From positions 8,863,669 to 8,927,668 of the forward strand of contig NC_087072.1 of the NCBI RefSeq assembly GCF_026151205.1: a DNA stretch of 64,000 bases, written 5' to 3'. This document shows positions 1 to 9,600 of this stretch, piece after piece. The DNA comes from Bolinopsis microptera. Its lineage: Eukaryota; Ctenophora; Tentaculata; Lobata; Bolinopsidae. Every line of letters starts with the position of its first letter. Position 1 is the stretch's first letter. The notes below the pieces were generated by a model. The model had not been told where the DNA came from. It searched no databases and saw only the letters and a program-made list of their open reading frames with translations. The position numbers were made by a program, and so were the translations under genes.

Positions 1-1605
1 CTGGATGGGTAGGTAAAAACGCGATCTTCGCCCTCAAAATCGACTTTTAAAACTTCATACATTTTCCGCCGAAATTATGAGTCTTATATCGCAAAACATT
101 CCCTTACCTCCCTGCAACCCCCCCCCCCCCCCTTCCACTCCCCCCCCCTTCCTTCTGCTTTCTTTTGCAGCTGAACTATGAACTCTCAGCTTTCTCGCCT
201 ATAATAGAACCTAGGCGCGTTTAAAAGAATTTGCACTTCATTTTAAAACGTTCACTTTGACAAACCATAACTCTCCACCAATCAAGTCAAATTTCAATTT
301 TAAAATATCAAAAGAAAGTAGAGAATTTCGCCAACAAGAAAGGGGACTCCTGGATGGGTAGGTAAAAACGCGATCTTCGCCCTCAAAATCGACTTTTAAA
401 ACTTCATACATTTTCCGCCGAAATTATGAGTCTTATATCGCAAAACATTCCCTTACCTCCCTGCAACCCCCCCCCCCCCCCTTCCACTCCCCCCCCCTTC
501 CTTCTGCTTTCTTTTGCAGCTGAACTATGAACTCTCAGCTTTCTCGCCTATAATAGAACCTAGGCGCGTTTAAAAGAATTTGCACTTCATTTTAAAACGT
601 TCACTTTGACAAACCATAACTCTCCACCAATCAAGTCAAATTTCAATTTTAAAATATCAAAAGAAAGTAGAGAATTTCGCCAACAAGAAAGGGGACTCCT
701 GGATGGGTAGGTAAAAACGCGATCTTCGCCCTCAAAATCGACTTTTAAAACTTCATACATTTTCCGCCGAAATTATGAGTCTTATATCGCAAAACATTCC
801 CTTACCTCCCTGCAACCCCCCCCCCCCCCCCTTCCCCTCCCCCCCCCCCCTTCCTTCTGCTTTCTTTTGCAGCTGAACTATGAACTCTCAGCTTTCTCGC
901 CTATAATAGAACCTAGGCGCGTTTAAAAGAATTTGCACTTCATTTTAAAACGTTCACTTTGACAAACCATAACTCTCCACCAATCAAGTCAAATTTCAAT
1001 TTTAAAATATCAAAAGAAAGTAGAGAATTTCGCCAACAAGAAAGGGGACTCCTGGATGGGTAGGTAAAAACGCGATCTTCGCCCTCAAAATCGACTTTTA
1101 AAACTTCATACATTTTCCGCCGAAATTATGAGTCTTATATCGCAAAACATTCCCTTACCTCCCTGCAACCCCCCCCCCCCCCTTCCACTCCCCCCCCCCC
1201 TTCCTTCTGCTTTCTTTTGCAGCTGAACTATGAACTCTCAGCTTTCTCGCCTATAATAGAACCTAGGCGCGTTTAAAAGAATTTGCACTTCATTTTAAAA
1301 CGTTCACTTTGACAAACCATAACTCTCCACCAATCAAGTCAAATTTCAATTTTAAAATATCAAAAGAAAGTAGAGAATTTCGCCAACAAGAAAGGGGACT
1401 CCTGGATGGGTAGGTAAAAACGCGATCTTCGCCCTCAAAATCGACTTTTAAAACTTCATACATTTTCCGCCGAAATTATGAGTCTTATATCGCAAAACAT
1501 TCCCTTACCTCCCTGCAACCCCCCCCCCCCCCTTCCACTCCCCCCCCCCCTTCCTTCTGCTTTCTTTTGCAGCTGAACTATGAACTCTCAGCTTTCTCGC
1601 CTATA
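1..1605. repeat. Tandem satellite, ~349-bp unit, 4.6 copies
   Basis: Units start at 1, 350, 699, 1052 and 1402 (periods 349, 349, 353 and 350), each beginning CTGGATGGGTAGGTAAAAAC. The array breaks off inside the fifth unit near 1605, after which unique sequence starts. The copies are almost identical and differ mainly in the length of two poly-C tracts, where the period changes. The array runs off the left edge, so its full size is unknown. It has no convincing coding frame. Each unit contains a pyrimidine tract followed by TTTTGCAG, which looks like a splice acceptor but could be chance. Confidence 0.97.
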
Positions 1606-1848
1606 AGGGTTCCCCCTTGTGTGAAATTTTGGACAAATTTTGAAATTTTGTCTTTCAAATATTATTATAATTTTTGTACCAAAAGTTGCGTCTGACTATC
1701 ATTGAGTATGGACTATAATAAAATAAGCTTTACTGGGTTATATTTATCGATTGACCATTGTTAATGATCTGGCCCGGCGCGCGCTACTTCGTAGCACTTG
1801 CCATCGGGCCATTTCGGCTAACATTTCAAAAAGAAAGCGGCGCGGCGC

Positions 1849-1935
1849 TTACCTGGGGACCGCAGGCTATTATGTTCATAAACATAATAGCGAATAGAGA
1901 TTCGGCGGAATGACAGGCTGAGCGCGACCCAGTAA
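1849..1935 (+). mobile_element. Short MITE-like element, TTAC/GTAA ends (copy A)
   Basis: An ~87-bp element starts TTACCTGGGGACC and ends GACCCAGTAA, giving imperfect terminal inverted repeats (TTACcTGGG / TTACTGGG). The core carries TTCGGCGGAATGACAGGCTG. Related copies lie at 1947-2048, 27855-27935 and, inverted, 32335-32423. It has no coding capacity and is probably mobilised in trans by an unseen transposase. Confidence 0.75.
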
Positions 1936-1946
1936 CGCGGCGCATG

Positions 1947-2048
1947 TTACCTGGGGACCTCAGGCTATCATGTTTATAAACATAATATGTAATAGCGAAT
2001 AGAGATTCGGCGGAATGACAGGCTGAGGCGCTGAGCGCGGCCCAGTAA
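1947..2048 (+). mobile_element. Short MITE-like element, TTAC/GTAA ends (copy B)
   Basis: This is a second copy of the element at 1849-1935, 11 bp downstream in the same orientation. It is slightly longer because of a small internal duplication (AATATGTAATAG) and a GAGGCGCT insertion near its right end. It starts TTACCTGGGGACC and ends GGCCCAGTAA. Confidence 0.75.
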
Positions 2049-2770
2049 GACGCATGCTACTTCGGAGAAATTTAGACGAGTAACATCCGTCAGACCGTCA
2101 AGGTCATATTTGCATTTGTGATTTGATTTGATTCACGATGTCAATCCTTCTGCCTTCACATCTCGCCGATTTGTGGTTGCGAGAAGCATTATTGGATGCG
2201 CGGCACGGCCAAGTAGTGCATCGCGCTACAATGATTTGATATCCATTCACCAAACATTATTTTAAAACTCACAACTCAAATTAGCTGCTTTTCCAGCTCC
2301 AGCCGCCAAAAGCCACGCGTAATAATATGGCACAAAAACAAAAATAGACTCATTGTTCATAATTCCAAAAAGTATTTTAAAATTTTATTGTGCGGCACTC
2401 AGCTTGTTATTCCGCTGCCACTTCAATGGTGACAGATGTTATTGAGTGGCGCTCAGCTTGCTCTAACCAGAGCCCTCTCGCTTGCATAGCTTGCATAGCA
2501 GTAGCGCGCAACTACAGAAATAAGCGCGTCACGTATATAGTACGCGTAATAAAACAAAAGTTAATAAAACAAAAGTTAAATTTATTACCAATTATTCAAT
2601 CAATACATATCATAAATTCTAATATTGGAAACGTAGATCAGACTCATGGCTTAGTGAACCGCTCAGTTTGTCATTTCGCCGCAGCTTCTATGACACTATC
2701 AGTTTGGGGTCCCCAGGTAATGACGCGACGGCTGATACTCTAAATTTCTTCAAAGTAGCGTGATCAGCTG
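2049..2770. other. Intergenic, no gene seen
   Basis: No credible exon is visible. The stretch holds a decayed inverted copy of the TTAC/GTAA MITE at about 2655-2722 (CCGCTCAG...GGGGTCCCCAGGTAA) and a further trace of the same motif near 2440-2460 (GGCGCTCAGCTTG). An AT-rich segment at about 2570-2630 resembles the AT-rich segment inside the Gag region at about 3688-3790. Confidence 0.6.
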
Positions 2771-2940
2771 CTTTTTGAGACACGCTGCATAATTTGGTAT
2801 CGTGAAAAATTTTACATTCTTATCAAAACTATTTGTGCAGTTGTGGTACTGTCGGCCTGTGTTCCGAGGCAATGATACTCCACTGGGTATAGTAAAAGAG
2901 TGTTCAAAGGATTAACACAAGCACATGTAGTTAACAATAT
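2771..2940 (+). repeat. Direct repeat of the Gag-Pro element's 3' end
   Basis: This 170-bp block is essentially identical to 4591-4760, the 3' part of the Gag-protease element. It is either the remnant of a second head-to-tail copy whose last ~30 bp are missing, or an LTR-like direct repeat. Its right half (about 2849-2940) is also the reverse complement of 2971-3064, so the two halves can form a long hairpin around a ~30-nt loop. Confidence 0.85.
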
Positions 2941-3080
2941 ATACTGTTACCTTAACTTTGTTATCTTTCAGGATATATTGTTAACTACATGTGCTTGTGT
3001 TAATCCTTTGAACACTCTTTTACTATACCCAGTGGAGTATCATTGCCTCGGAACACAGGCCGACATTATATCCTCAAAGA

Positions 3081-3749
3081 ATGATTACAGCAATTGAAAT
3101 TCCTCATCTGGCTAAAGGCCAGAAAATCGCACAGTTTCAGAAGGTTTTCTTAGCGGCTACAGCAACCCTTAAACCTGAACAGCAGCTTGCATGTTTACCA
3201 GTTTATATTCACCGGACTGAGGGAGAGAAGCAGCTCGCATTCACTGCATCAGAAGAGGAAGATGTGAAAACAGCTTTTAAGTTCCTTGAAGATCTCATTG
3301 ATGGCCCACCATGTCAGTTCACCGAAAGCATGACATTTTTCAACTTGCTGCCGGTTAATACTTCGATGGATGGGATACGGTCTTATTTCTTCCAACTGGA
3401 CGAGTTAGCCAGGCGTGCTAAGATCCCATCTGATGTCTTCATCATGCGGTTTCTGACAAACGTACCCGGGGGGAAGAAGCTGTTTGAGTGTAAGAAAGAT
3501 AAAATCAAAAGCGAACTAGATGCAGCCGGTGTAGCCAGCTTTTTCAAAGACTGTATGGAAAAGCTTCAAAAGAATTCAGCAAGTTCAGAGGCTTCGACTA
3601 GTGAAACATTTGCGTTCCCGGTAGAGCAAGAAGAGCAGGTACCTCAATGGGCTCGGGAGTTACTGAAGGAGGTGGATCGAGAAAAGACAATTTTTTTAAA
3701 TTATTTATCACCAATTCAATACATAATCAATAAATATATATCCGAATAA
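3081..3749 (+). CDS. Retrotransposon Gag-like (capsid) protein
   Basis: A 222-residue frame begins 17 bp inside the left terminal inverted repeat. It is helical and charged, with features of Gag capsid regions (FQKVFLAATATLKPEQQ near residue 20, DELARRAKIPSDVFIMRFL near residue 110), and leads toward zinc knuckles and a protease in the next frame. That order is what identifies it; sequence similarity to Gag is only general. The last ~20 residues come from an AT-rich stretch (about 3688-3790) that looks inserted, so the natural Gag probably continued into the zinc-knuckle frame. The function would be to coat the element's RNA. The frame offset to the next piece suggests the copy is damaged. 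Confidence 0.6.
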   Translation: MITAIEIPHLAKGQKIAQFQKVFLAATATLKPEQQLACLPVYIHRTEGEKQLAFTASEEEDVKTAFKFLEDLIDGPPCQFTESMTFFNLLPVNTSMDGIRSYFFQLDELARRAKIPSDVFIMRFLTNVPGGKKLFECKKDKIKSELDAAGVASFFKDCMEKLQKNSASSEASTSETFAFPVEQEEQVPQWARELLKEVDREKTIFLNYLSPIQYIINKYISE

Positions 3750-3796
3750 ATTTGATTTAAAATTAAATGAAACAAGTATGCTAGCAGCTAGCGCGC

Positions 3797-4162
3797 TTGT
3801 ATTTAAATATTCACGCTGTTAAAAATGGGTCTTACCACACTGCCACTCACATTAGCACAGTTGGTGAACGGACCCAGGCGCTGTTAAGCTTTTATGAGCC
3901 CGATCAGCTTCGTTCACGGTTAGAAGTGACAGATGAGGAGGATACTGAAATGTATGCTGTCCAGTCAGATCGTAAGTTTGAAAAAGAAGACAGACCAATA
4001 TGTGATATCTGTAAGAAGACAGGTCACCTTAAAGCAACATGTTATCAAAGAGTCTGTAGCTGTTGTGGTGGAAAAGGACACGCTGAGGAGAGTTGCCCCT
4101 CCAAGAGAACCTCTAGGAATAAGAAGTTCCCTCCAAAGCGGAACAACCATGACAGAAGATGA
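3797..4162 (+). CDS. Gag nucleocapsid with two CCHC zinc knuckles
   Basis: This frame carries two perfect CX2CX4HX4C zinc knuckles in tandem, CDICKKTGHLKATC and CSCCGGKGHAEESC, followed by a basic tail. This is the RNA-binding nucleocapsid end of a retroelement Gag. It sits in a different frame from the capsid segment upstream (offset across about 3690-3800). It ends at a single TGA (4160-4162) followed directly by CTA, and the same frame continues open into the protease. The first ~10 residues come from a non-homologous AT-rich segment, so the apparent start is not meaningful. Confidence 0.75.
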   Translation: MYLNIHAVKNGSYHTATHISTVGERTQALLSFYEPDQLRSRLEVTDEEDTEMYAVQSDRKFEKEDRPICDICKKTGHLKATCYQRVCSCCGGKGHAEESCPSKRTSRNKKFPPKRNNHDRR

Positions 4163-4612
4163 CTATATGACAGCAAAGTTGAAGGACAGATTGAGTTAGG
4201 TGAGAGCTGGCATCCTAGACAGTTTCTTGTAGATAGTGGGGCAGAAATCTCTATCATTTCTACTAATAAAGTGCTGATTGAAAATGGGAGCAGTACTTCC
4301 GTGCAGGGGATTGGGGGCAGACAGTTGATTGGTCCGAAGACACAATACAACATAAGATTCTCCTCTGACAAAAGCCAGAACTACAGGGTATGGCTGCATG
4401 AAACCAACCTTAGTACCAACCAAGAAATGGTTATCTTGGGTAGAGATTTCTTAAGTCAATTTTCCAGCACTGAGTTTGATTGGAAGAATTCAAAGGTTCG
4501 TTTGGGAGAGAAATGGATATTCTTTCTAAATACTGACAAGGGAGGACATGACATTAACCCGAACTTGCCATCTGGGGCAAGAGAGAAACTCTTTTTGAGA
4601 CACGCTGCATAA
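4163..4612 (+). CDS. Retropepsin-type aspartic protease, in frame after a TGA
   Basis: The frame continues unchanged past the TGA at 4160-4162. It shows the aspartic protease signature VDSGAEISII, with catalytic Asp in D-S-G, and the C-terminal hydrophobic-Gly motif VILGRDFL that completes a retropepsin monomer, which would act as a homodimer. It ends at TAA 4610-4612, inside the 170-bp direct repeat. There is no own ATG upstream of the active site; the first ATG in this frame comes ~70 nt after it, so synthesis would need readthrough of the TGA. No RT follows. The copy may be dead, but the protease core itself looks intact. Confidence 0.75.
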   Translation, partial: LYDSKVEGQIELGESWHPRQFLVDSGAEISIISTNKVLIENGSSTSVQGIGGRQLIGPKTQYNIRFSSDKSQNYRVWLHETNLSTNQEMVILGRDFLSQFSSTEFDWKNSKVRLGEKWIFFLNTDKGGHDINPNLPSGAREKLFLRHAA

Positions 4613-4795
4613 TTTGGTATCGTGAAAAATTTTACATTCTTATCAAAACTATTTGTGCAGTTGTGGTACTGTCGGCCTGTGTTCCGAGGCAATGATACTC
4701 CACTGGGTATAGTAAAAGAGTGTTCAAAGGATTAACACAAGCACATGTAGTTAACAATATATCCTGAGAGATAACAAAGTTAAGGTAACAGTATA

Positions 4796-5295
4796 TAAGC
4801 CAAAGGTCCTCTAATATAAACTAAAGGTGTAATATATAGGACTGGAAATATATAGCCTGACAGTACAACATTTTTTTTTTATTCGACCAAGTTCAATTTT
4901 ATTGTGCACCTCCTATACCTAAACTTAATTTTGCTCACAACTCCTGATCAGGAAAGTAGTTTTACAACATGTTGCACCATCTGAATATGTTGATATTTAG
5001 ATAAAATTGTTTTCATTCATCATTCTTACCATTTATTTATGTACTTATTACTTGTATCGCGTCGTGACCCTCACAGTCGTTTCACCCCCGTAGAGTTTCT
5101 ATGATACAGGGGAGCCGCGCACTCGTGCGTGGCGGGTCATACGACGTATGACAACCTACTACGCAGAGTCGAAAACGTGATAAAAGATTATTCAAACAAT
5201 ATACACATAATATAACAATTACCCTATATAAAAATTCAATATAAATTCAATAGAAAACTAAATAAACACCCTTTAAGTAGTATAAGTAAGCCAGT
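4796..5295. other. Intergenic, no gene seen
   Basis: AT-rich sequence with short homopolymers. A GC-richer patch at about 5057-5160 (CGTCGTGACCCTCACAGTCG onward) is distinct in composition from its surroundings but matches no gene that I recognise. No exon or RNA gene is supported. Confidence 0.5.
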
Positions 5296-5568
5296 TTAAA
5301 GAACTGGCTCCAAATTTATATCTAATTCTGCTATTTTTACTGCACTACTACTTTTTAACCCTCTCTCTCCTCTAAGAGCTATGACTGTTGTTATAATAAT
5401 AATTCTAATCGCCACTTCTACATCAATTATGAGATGGTTTTTCAAGAAAATAAAAATTTCGCGAAAACAAATGGAGCCTGTCAGACAGGAGAATCTGAAA
5501 TCAGATGTGGTTGTTTGAAACTGTATCGCATTCATCTGACGGACGAAAAAAAAGGAATTAGAGAACAA
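5296..5568 (-). pseudogene. Family-A retroelement, C-terminal tail fragment (minus)
   Basis: Read on the minus strand the end of this frame (RIIIITTVIALRGERG...LDINLEPVL) matches the end of the plus-strand fragment at 5806-6168 (KTTVISIRGDRG...LDLNIEPFG). Both correspond to the extreme C-terminus of the family-A retroelement seen more fully at 57-63 kb. The upstream part is unrelated, so it is a 3' scrap. It points away from the 5.8-6.2 kb fragment, giving a divergent pair. Confidence 0.65.
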
Positions 5569-5805
5569 TTTGTTATTTGCGGACGGTTTTGGGTGCCTTG
5601 ACGTTGGGTGCCTTGATAAGGTGTATTCTTTTGTTTACTTCTTCTGAAGGATGATGTATCCTTCAATCTCATACCTCAGAAGACGAGCTATGAGGTCTCT
5701 TAAGTTTGTTTATGTAAATTTTATTGTTAGATAATTTATTGTAGCTTTTGTATTGTGTAAAATTTTACGGACGATATAATCCCAGGGGGGACTCCAAACC
5801 CACCG

Positions 5806-6168
5806 CTTCGGCGGGTAGTTGATACACCTTTTACAAGCAAGAGCCACTTGGCTCACGAGACTGAGAAGAAAAGAGCATATAATGCAAGGGTCCTAGAAGT
5901 GGAAAAAGCTACCTTTACACCTTTAGTTTTCTCCACAACAGGAGGCATGGGAGTCGAAGCGCAACGCTTGATTAAAAAGCTTGCACAAAAGATGGAATCT
6001 CCAACGGGTCAGCGTTATTCAGACTCAGTTACATATCTTAGAAAGCGCTTGCGCTTTGAGGTATTAAAGACAACGGTTATTTCGATAAGGGGGGACAGAG
6101 GGCCCAAGTTGCGATATAAACCAGACAATATTGAAGATTTAGATTTAAATATTGAGCCCTTTGGCTAG
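5806..6168 (+). pseudogene. Family-A retroelement, C-terminal tail fragment (plus)
   Basis: The ~106 recognisable residues contain ARVLEVEKATFTPLVFSTTGG and RLRFEVLKTTVISIRGDRG. This is the conserved tail found in the 59.8-60.3 kb copy (SRVINTERASFIPLVFSTAG) and in the 57.3-57.5 kb piece. The RT and upstream domains are missing. It ends at TAG 6166-6168. A small hairpin (CCGC-TTCG-GCGG) lies at about 5805-5816, just before the match. Confidence 0.75.
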
Positions 6169-6690
6169 AGAATACTTTCTTGAATATTTTCGATAGTTTT
6201 TAATATTGGTAATATTAATGAATTGTAATTGATTGATATGTAATATTTAGGCCCGTGGCCAGTTTTCACAGCAAGAGCCACTTTGGTCGTTTTTTTTCGC
6301 CACTTTGGTCGTTTTTTTTTCGTTTTTGATTTTACAAATGACAAAGCAACTTTTAATGATTATTAATGGAATTATCGGATATTTATAATTCAATATGTAT
6401 TGATTCTTCTGTGGAAAATAAAAATTGTATTTTACTTTTAAAAATTGTATTTTACTTGGTCTACTTGCTGTGAGGTGTCTCAGCTTCATGGGTTGGCGGT
6501 CCCCCTTTTTTCTTTTTTTTTTCTTTTGTTTACTTCTGTTATTTTGTATAACATAGAATCTCCGCTGCATTTATACTAGGTGTCCTTTTAATCATTATGC
6601 ATGGATGTGGCTCTGGCACAATTTATGATGATTGTGTTTACTTTTTTTATACCCAAATCAAAATATAATTATTATTGATTTCAATTGCAG
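6169..6690. other. Upstream region of the TRIM-NHL gene
   Basis: AT-rich with poly-T runs and a small duplication (CCACTTTGGTCG-T8, twice at 6280-6320; TAAAAATTGTATTTTACTT twice near 6420-6460). A 5' untranslated exon or promoter of the TRIM-NHL gene may be here, but no core promoter element can be assigned. The AG at 6689-6690 just before the start codon suggests that the first coding exon is preceded by an intron. Confidence 0.45.
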
Positions 6691-6692
6691 AC

Positions 6693-9600
6693 ATGGATAG
6701 CCAATGTGCAATTTGCTGTGATTCTTATTTGATTCCACGTCTCTTGAACTGTCTTCACTACTTTTGTCAATGCTGTATTGAAAGTGTGCAAGTAAATGGC
6801 AAAGTCAACTGCTCTATATGTGGAGAAGAAACATTTTTTACATCAGGTTAATCTTTGTTGGTCCTCCTTTTATACAGAATAGATTCAATTGTATTAATAT
6901 TTCTGCTTGTTGAACTCAAGAAGCAGTACATGTTATGGTACAGGGTGGCCCATAAGTGACTACCCACACGCAACCTCTTAATAACTCACGTAATTCGTCT
7001 CCAAATTGCACCAAAATTTCAGAGATTATAGATATGGATCAAACTTAGATTTCCTGAAAGTTTTGTAAGCCACGCCCAATTACAGTGGGCGTGGCGTGAC
7101 ACTCCCTCTTTTTCACTATTGTCTTCATAAAATGAGAACGCTTTAAGCTAAGAACTCAAAATTTTTTGCACACATTTGGCTTGATAATTGAAAACCTTTC
7201 CCAAAGTTTCAAGTTCATTGGTTAAAATATGGCTAAGTTATGACCATTTCAAAACTGATCGGATACGTGATCCGAGCACACAGTCAGTGATCTCGTCACT
7301 TGGTTAATGGCCTGTTTGGCTCACATGCACCGCTTGATTGGTTGCAGCCTGCTTATGGGCCGGCCTATACAGCTGACTGCACCTAAAACGCTATCACACG
7401 AATTTATGGTGGTGTCACCATTTCAGGGCTTGTTAGCCCTGCTAGTCACAGGTTCCTTACAATCAATAAAAAGAAATGAACCATCCATTGAATCATCGAA
7501 CCGGGCCTACCGAATCACAAAGAAACACAAACTTTTGGACCGTGATTTCCAATCGAGGATAGATTTCGCCAACACATTCCAGAATGTGGATCCCTACTTT
7601 GAGGACGAAATCTGGTACAGCAACAAGGCCAAGTAAACGGATATGTCAACTCCCAGAATGCAATTCACTGGGGCTCTACTAGACCGGATGAAGTGGTGGA
7701 GAGAACGGCTTTTCCTGAAAAGTCACGATCTGGTTTTTATCCTAAAAATTTGTGTTTCCCTTTCTAGCAAAGTCATCATCGGTATCCAATCAAAGCCTAA
7801 TGAACCTCATTAATACACGCTAACGCCTTACTCTTGATCAGATTGGGTGACGAGATCACTAATTGAGTGCAAATATCACTGACTGAGTGCTCGGATCACA
7901 TATCCGATGGATTTTAAAATGGTCATAACTTAGCGATATTTTAACCAATGAACTTGAAACTTTGGGAAAAGTTTTCAATTATCAAGCCAAATGTGTGCAA
8001 AAAATTTCGAGTTCTTAGCTTAAAGCGTTCTCATTTTATGAAGACAATAGTGAAAAGGAGGGAGTGTCACGCCACGCCCACTGTAATTGGGCGTGGCTTA
8101 CGAAACTTTCAGGAAATCTAAGTTTGACCCATATCTATAATCTCTGAAATTTTGGTGCAATTTGGAGACGAATTACGTGAGTTATTAAGAGGTTGCGTGT
8201 GGGTAGTCACTTATGGGCCACCCTGTACTTTTCAAAGAGTATTAGAAAAGATGTATTTTACTTTACTTTACTTGAAGAAAATGGTCTGAAACTTTTCCGA
8301 TAAAATGTGTCCAATACCAGTCAGGCAACTTCCTTATCACCCATTGTATTTCCACAATGCGAATAGTACCACCAAAGAACGGACTTGCTCAGTTTGTAAC
8401 CAGCCTGCTGCTATGTTCTGCATTGACTGCGATGATGTAAGTTTCTTCTTTGAGTGAATAGATTTTGCTAAGAACTTGTGGAATATAAAGTCAGATCCAG
8501 TATTGATCTTAGGAATCATTTTTGCTGAGAAGTTATATTGTTATCCCAAGACACAATATATTTGATTCTCTTAGGATTACTGTGCAGCATGTTGCAATGT
8601 GCATGAAAAAATGAAAGTGACAAGAAATCATTTATTGCAACCAACTAAATGTAATCCCAAGTTGATGACATGTGAACTTCATGAATCAAAAATTCTTGAT
8701 TATTATTGCTTGGAATGTGAGAAACTCTTGTGTAATCAGTGCACTTCATGTGACCAAAGTAAGTTTATGTTCATTGTTCATCTTTGCTGTTTTCAAATTA
8801 CTGGAATGTCCAACATAGGATAGGTTGACAATTTATTAAATTTGTCAGCTTATTGTAACTAAACACTTTGTTAAACTCCAATCTCTAAATATCACAAATT
8901 TTAATTGAATTGACGTCAACATGTTTAAATTGACAATTAACTTGTGGTTTTACAGGAAGTCATCACATTGTCTCAACATCTGATGCCTGCAAATCTTTTA
9001 AAGAAACGCTTCTACTTGGAGGTCAGATGAAACTCAACAAAGTTCTTGATTCCTTAGATGTTGTGAAAAATAACTACACTTTGCAAAGAAAACAAGAAAA
9101 AGACCATGGTATTAATCTTAAACGTGAGGTGCATCAAAGAACAAATTATATCATCTCAATGTTACAAAGTAGAGAAAAATTAATTTGCGAACAAATTGAT
9201 CTTGCTGTAGATGACAATACCTCTCTTATTGAACAACAAATTGATTGTACCAAAAAGAGTATGGAAAAGGTTACAAAGTTTCTTGAAATTTGTGAGGAAT
9301 GGAGAAAAATGCCTGTTAACAATGCATTACTGCAATTGAAACCATTGCTTAATCAAAGATTATATCAAATTATGGAAGAAAATAGGATTAAACAGAACAG
9401 CTCAAGTCTAAAACTTGACTCAATTTCATGGACTGACAAAGTCTGTGAGACCATCTTGCCTCTTATTGAAGAATATGGTGATGTTCAGATAACTAAAGCT
9501 TCTCTAAAGTACAGTTTTCATTTCAGATCGTTTGAACACATACTAATTATCATCTCATTATATAAGCATTTAGATTATGGTGATTATATTATCACTTTAA

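Larger units (their letters stand above)
2940..4795 (+). mobile_element. Gag-protease element with 125-bp TIRs
   Basis: An inverted repeat of 125 bp bounds the element: 2940-3064 (starting TATACTGTTACCTTAAC) and 4671-4795 (ending AACAGTATA). Inside are a Gag-like reading frame, two CCHC zinc knuckles and a retroviral-type aspartic protease, in the same order as in LTR retrotransposons. No reverse transcriptase, RNase H or integrase lies inside. The 3' part also exists as a direct repeat just upstream (2771-2940). It could be a non-autonomous derivative of an LTR element rearranged by recombination, or a DNA-type element that captured a Gag-Pro module. Flanking target duplications are not clear. 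Confidence 0.75.

Noticed and set aside
1-1605. CRISPR array
   Set aside because: The repeats are 349-353 bp direct tandem units without unique spacers, in a eukaryotic genome.
2390-3097. Two plus-strand open frames of 117 and 65 codons
   Set aside because: They run across MITE debris and the hairpin formed by transposon ends, with no domain features or splice context.
5050-5165. 5S rRNA or tRNA in the GC-richer patch
   Set aside because: No A/B/C box arrangement or rRNA similarity could be recognised.
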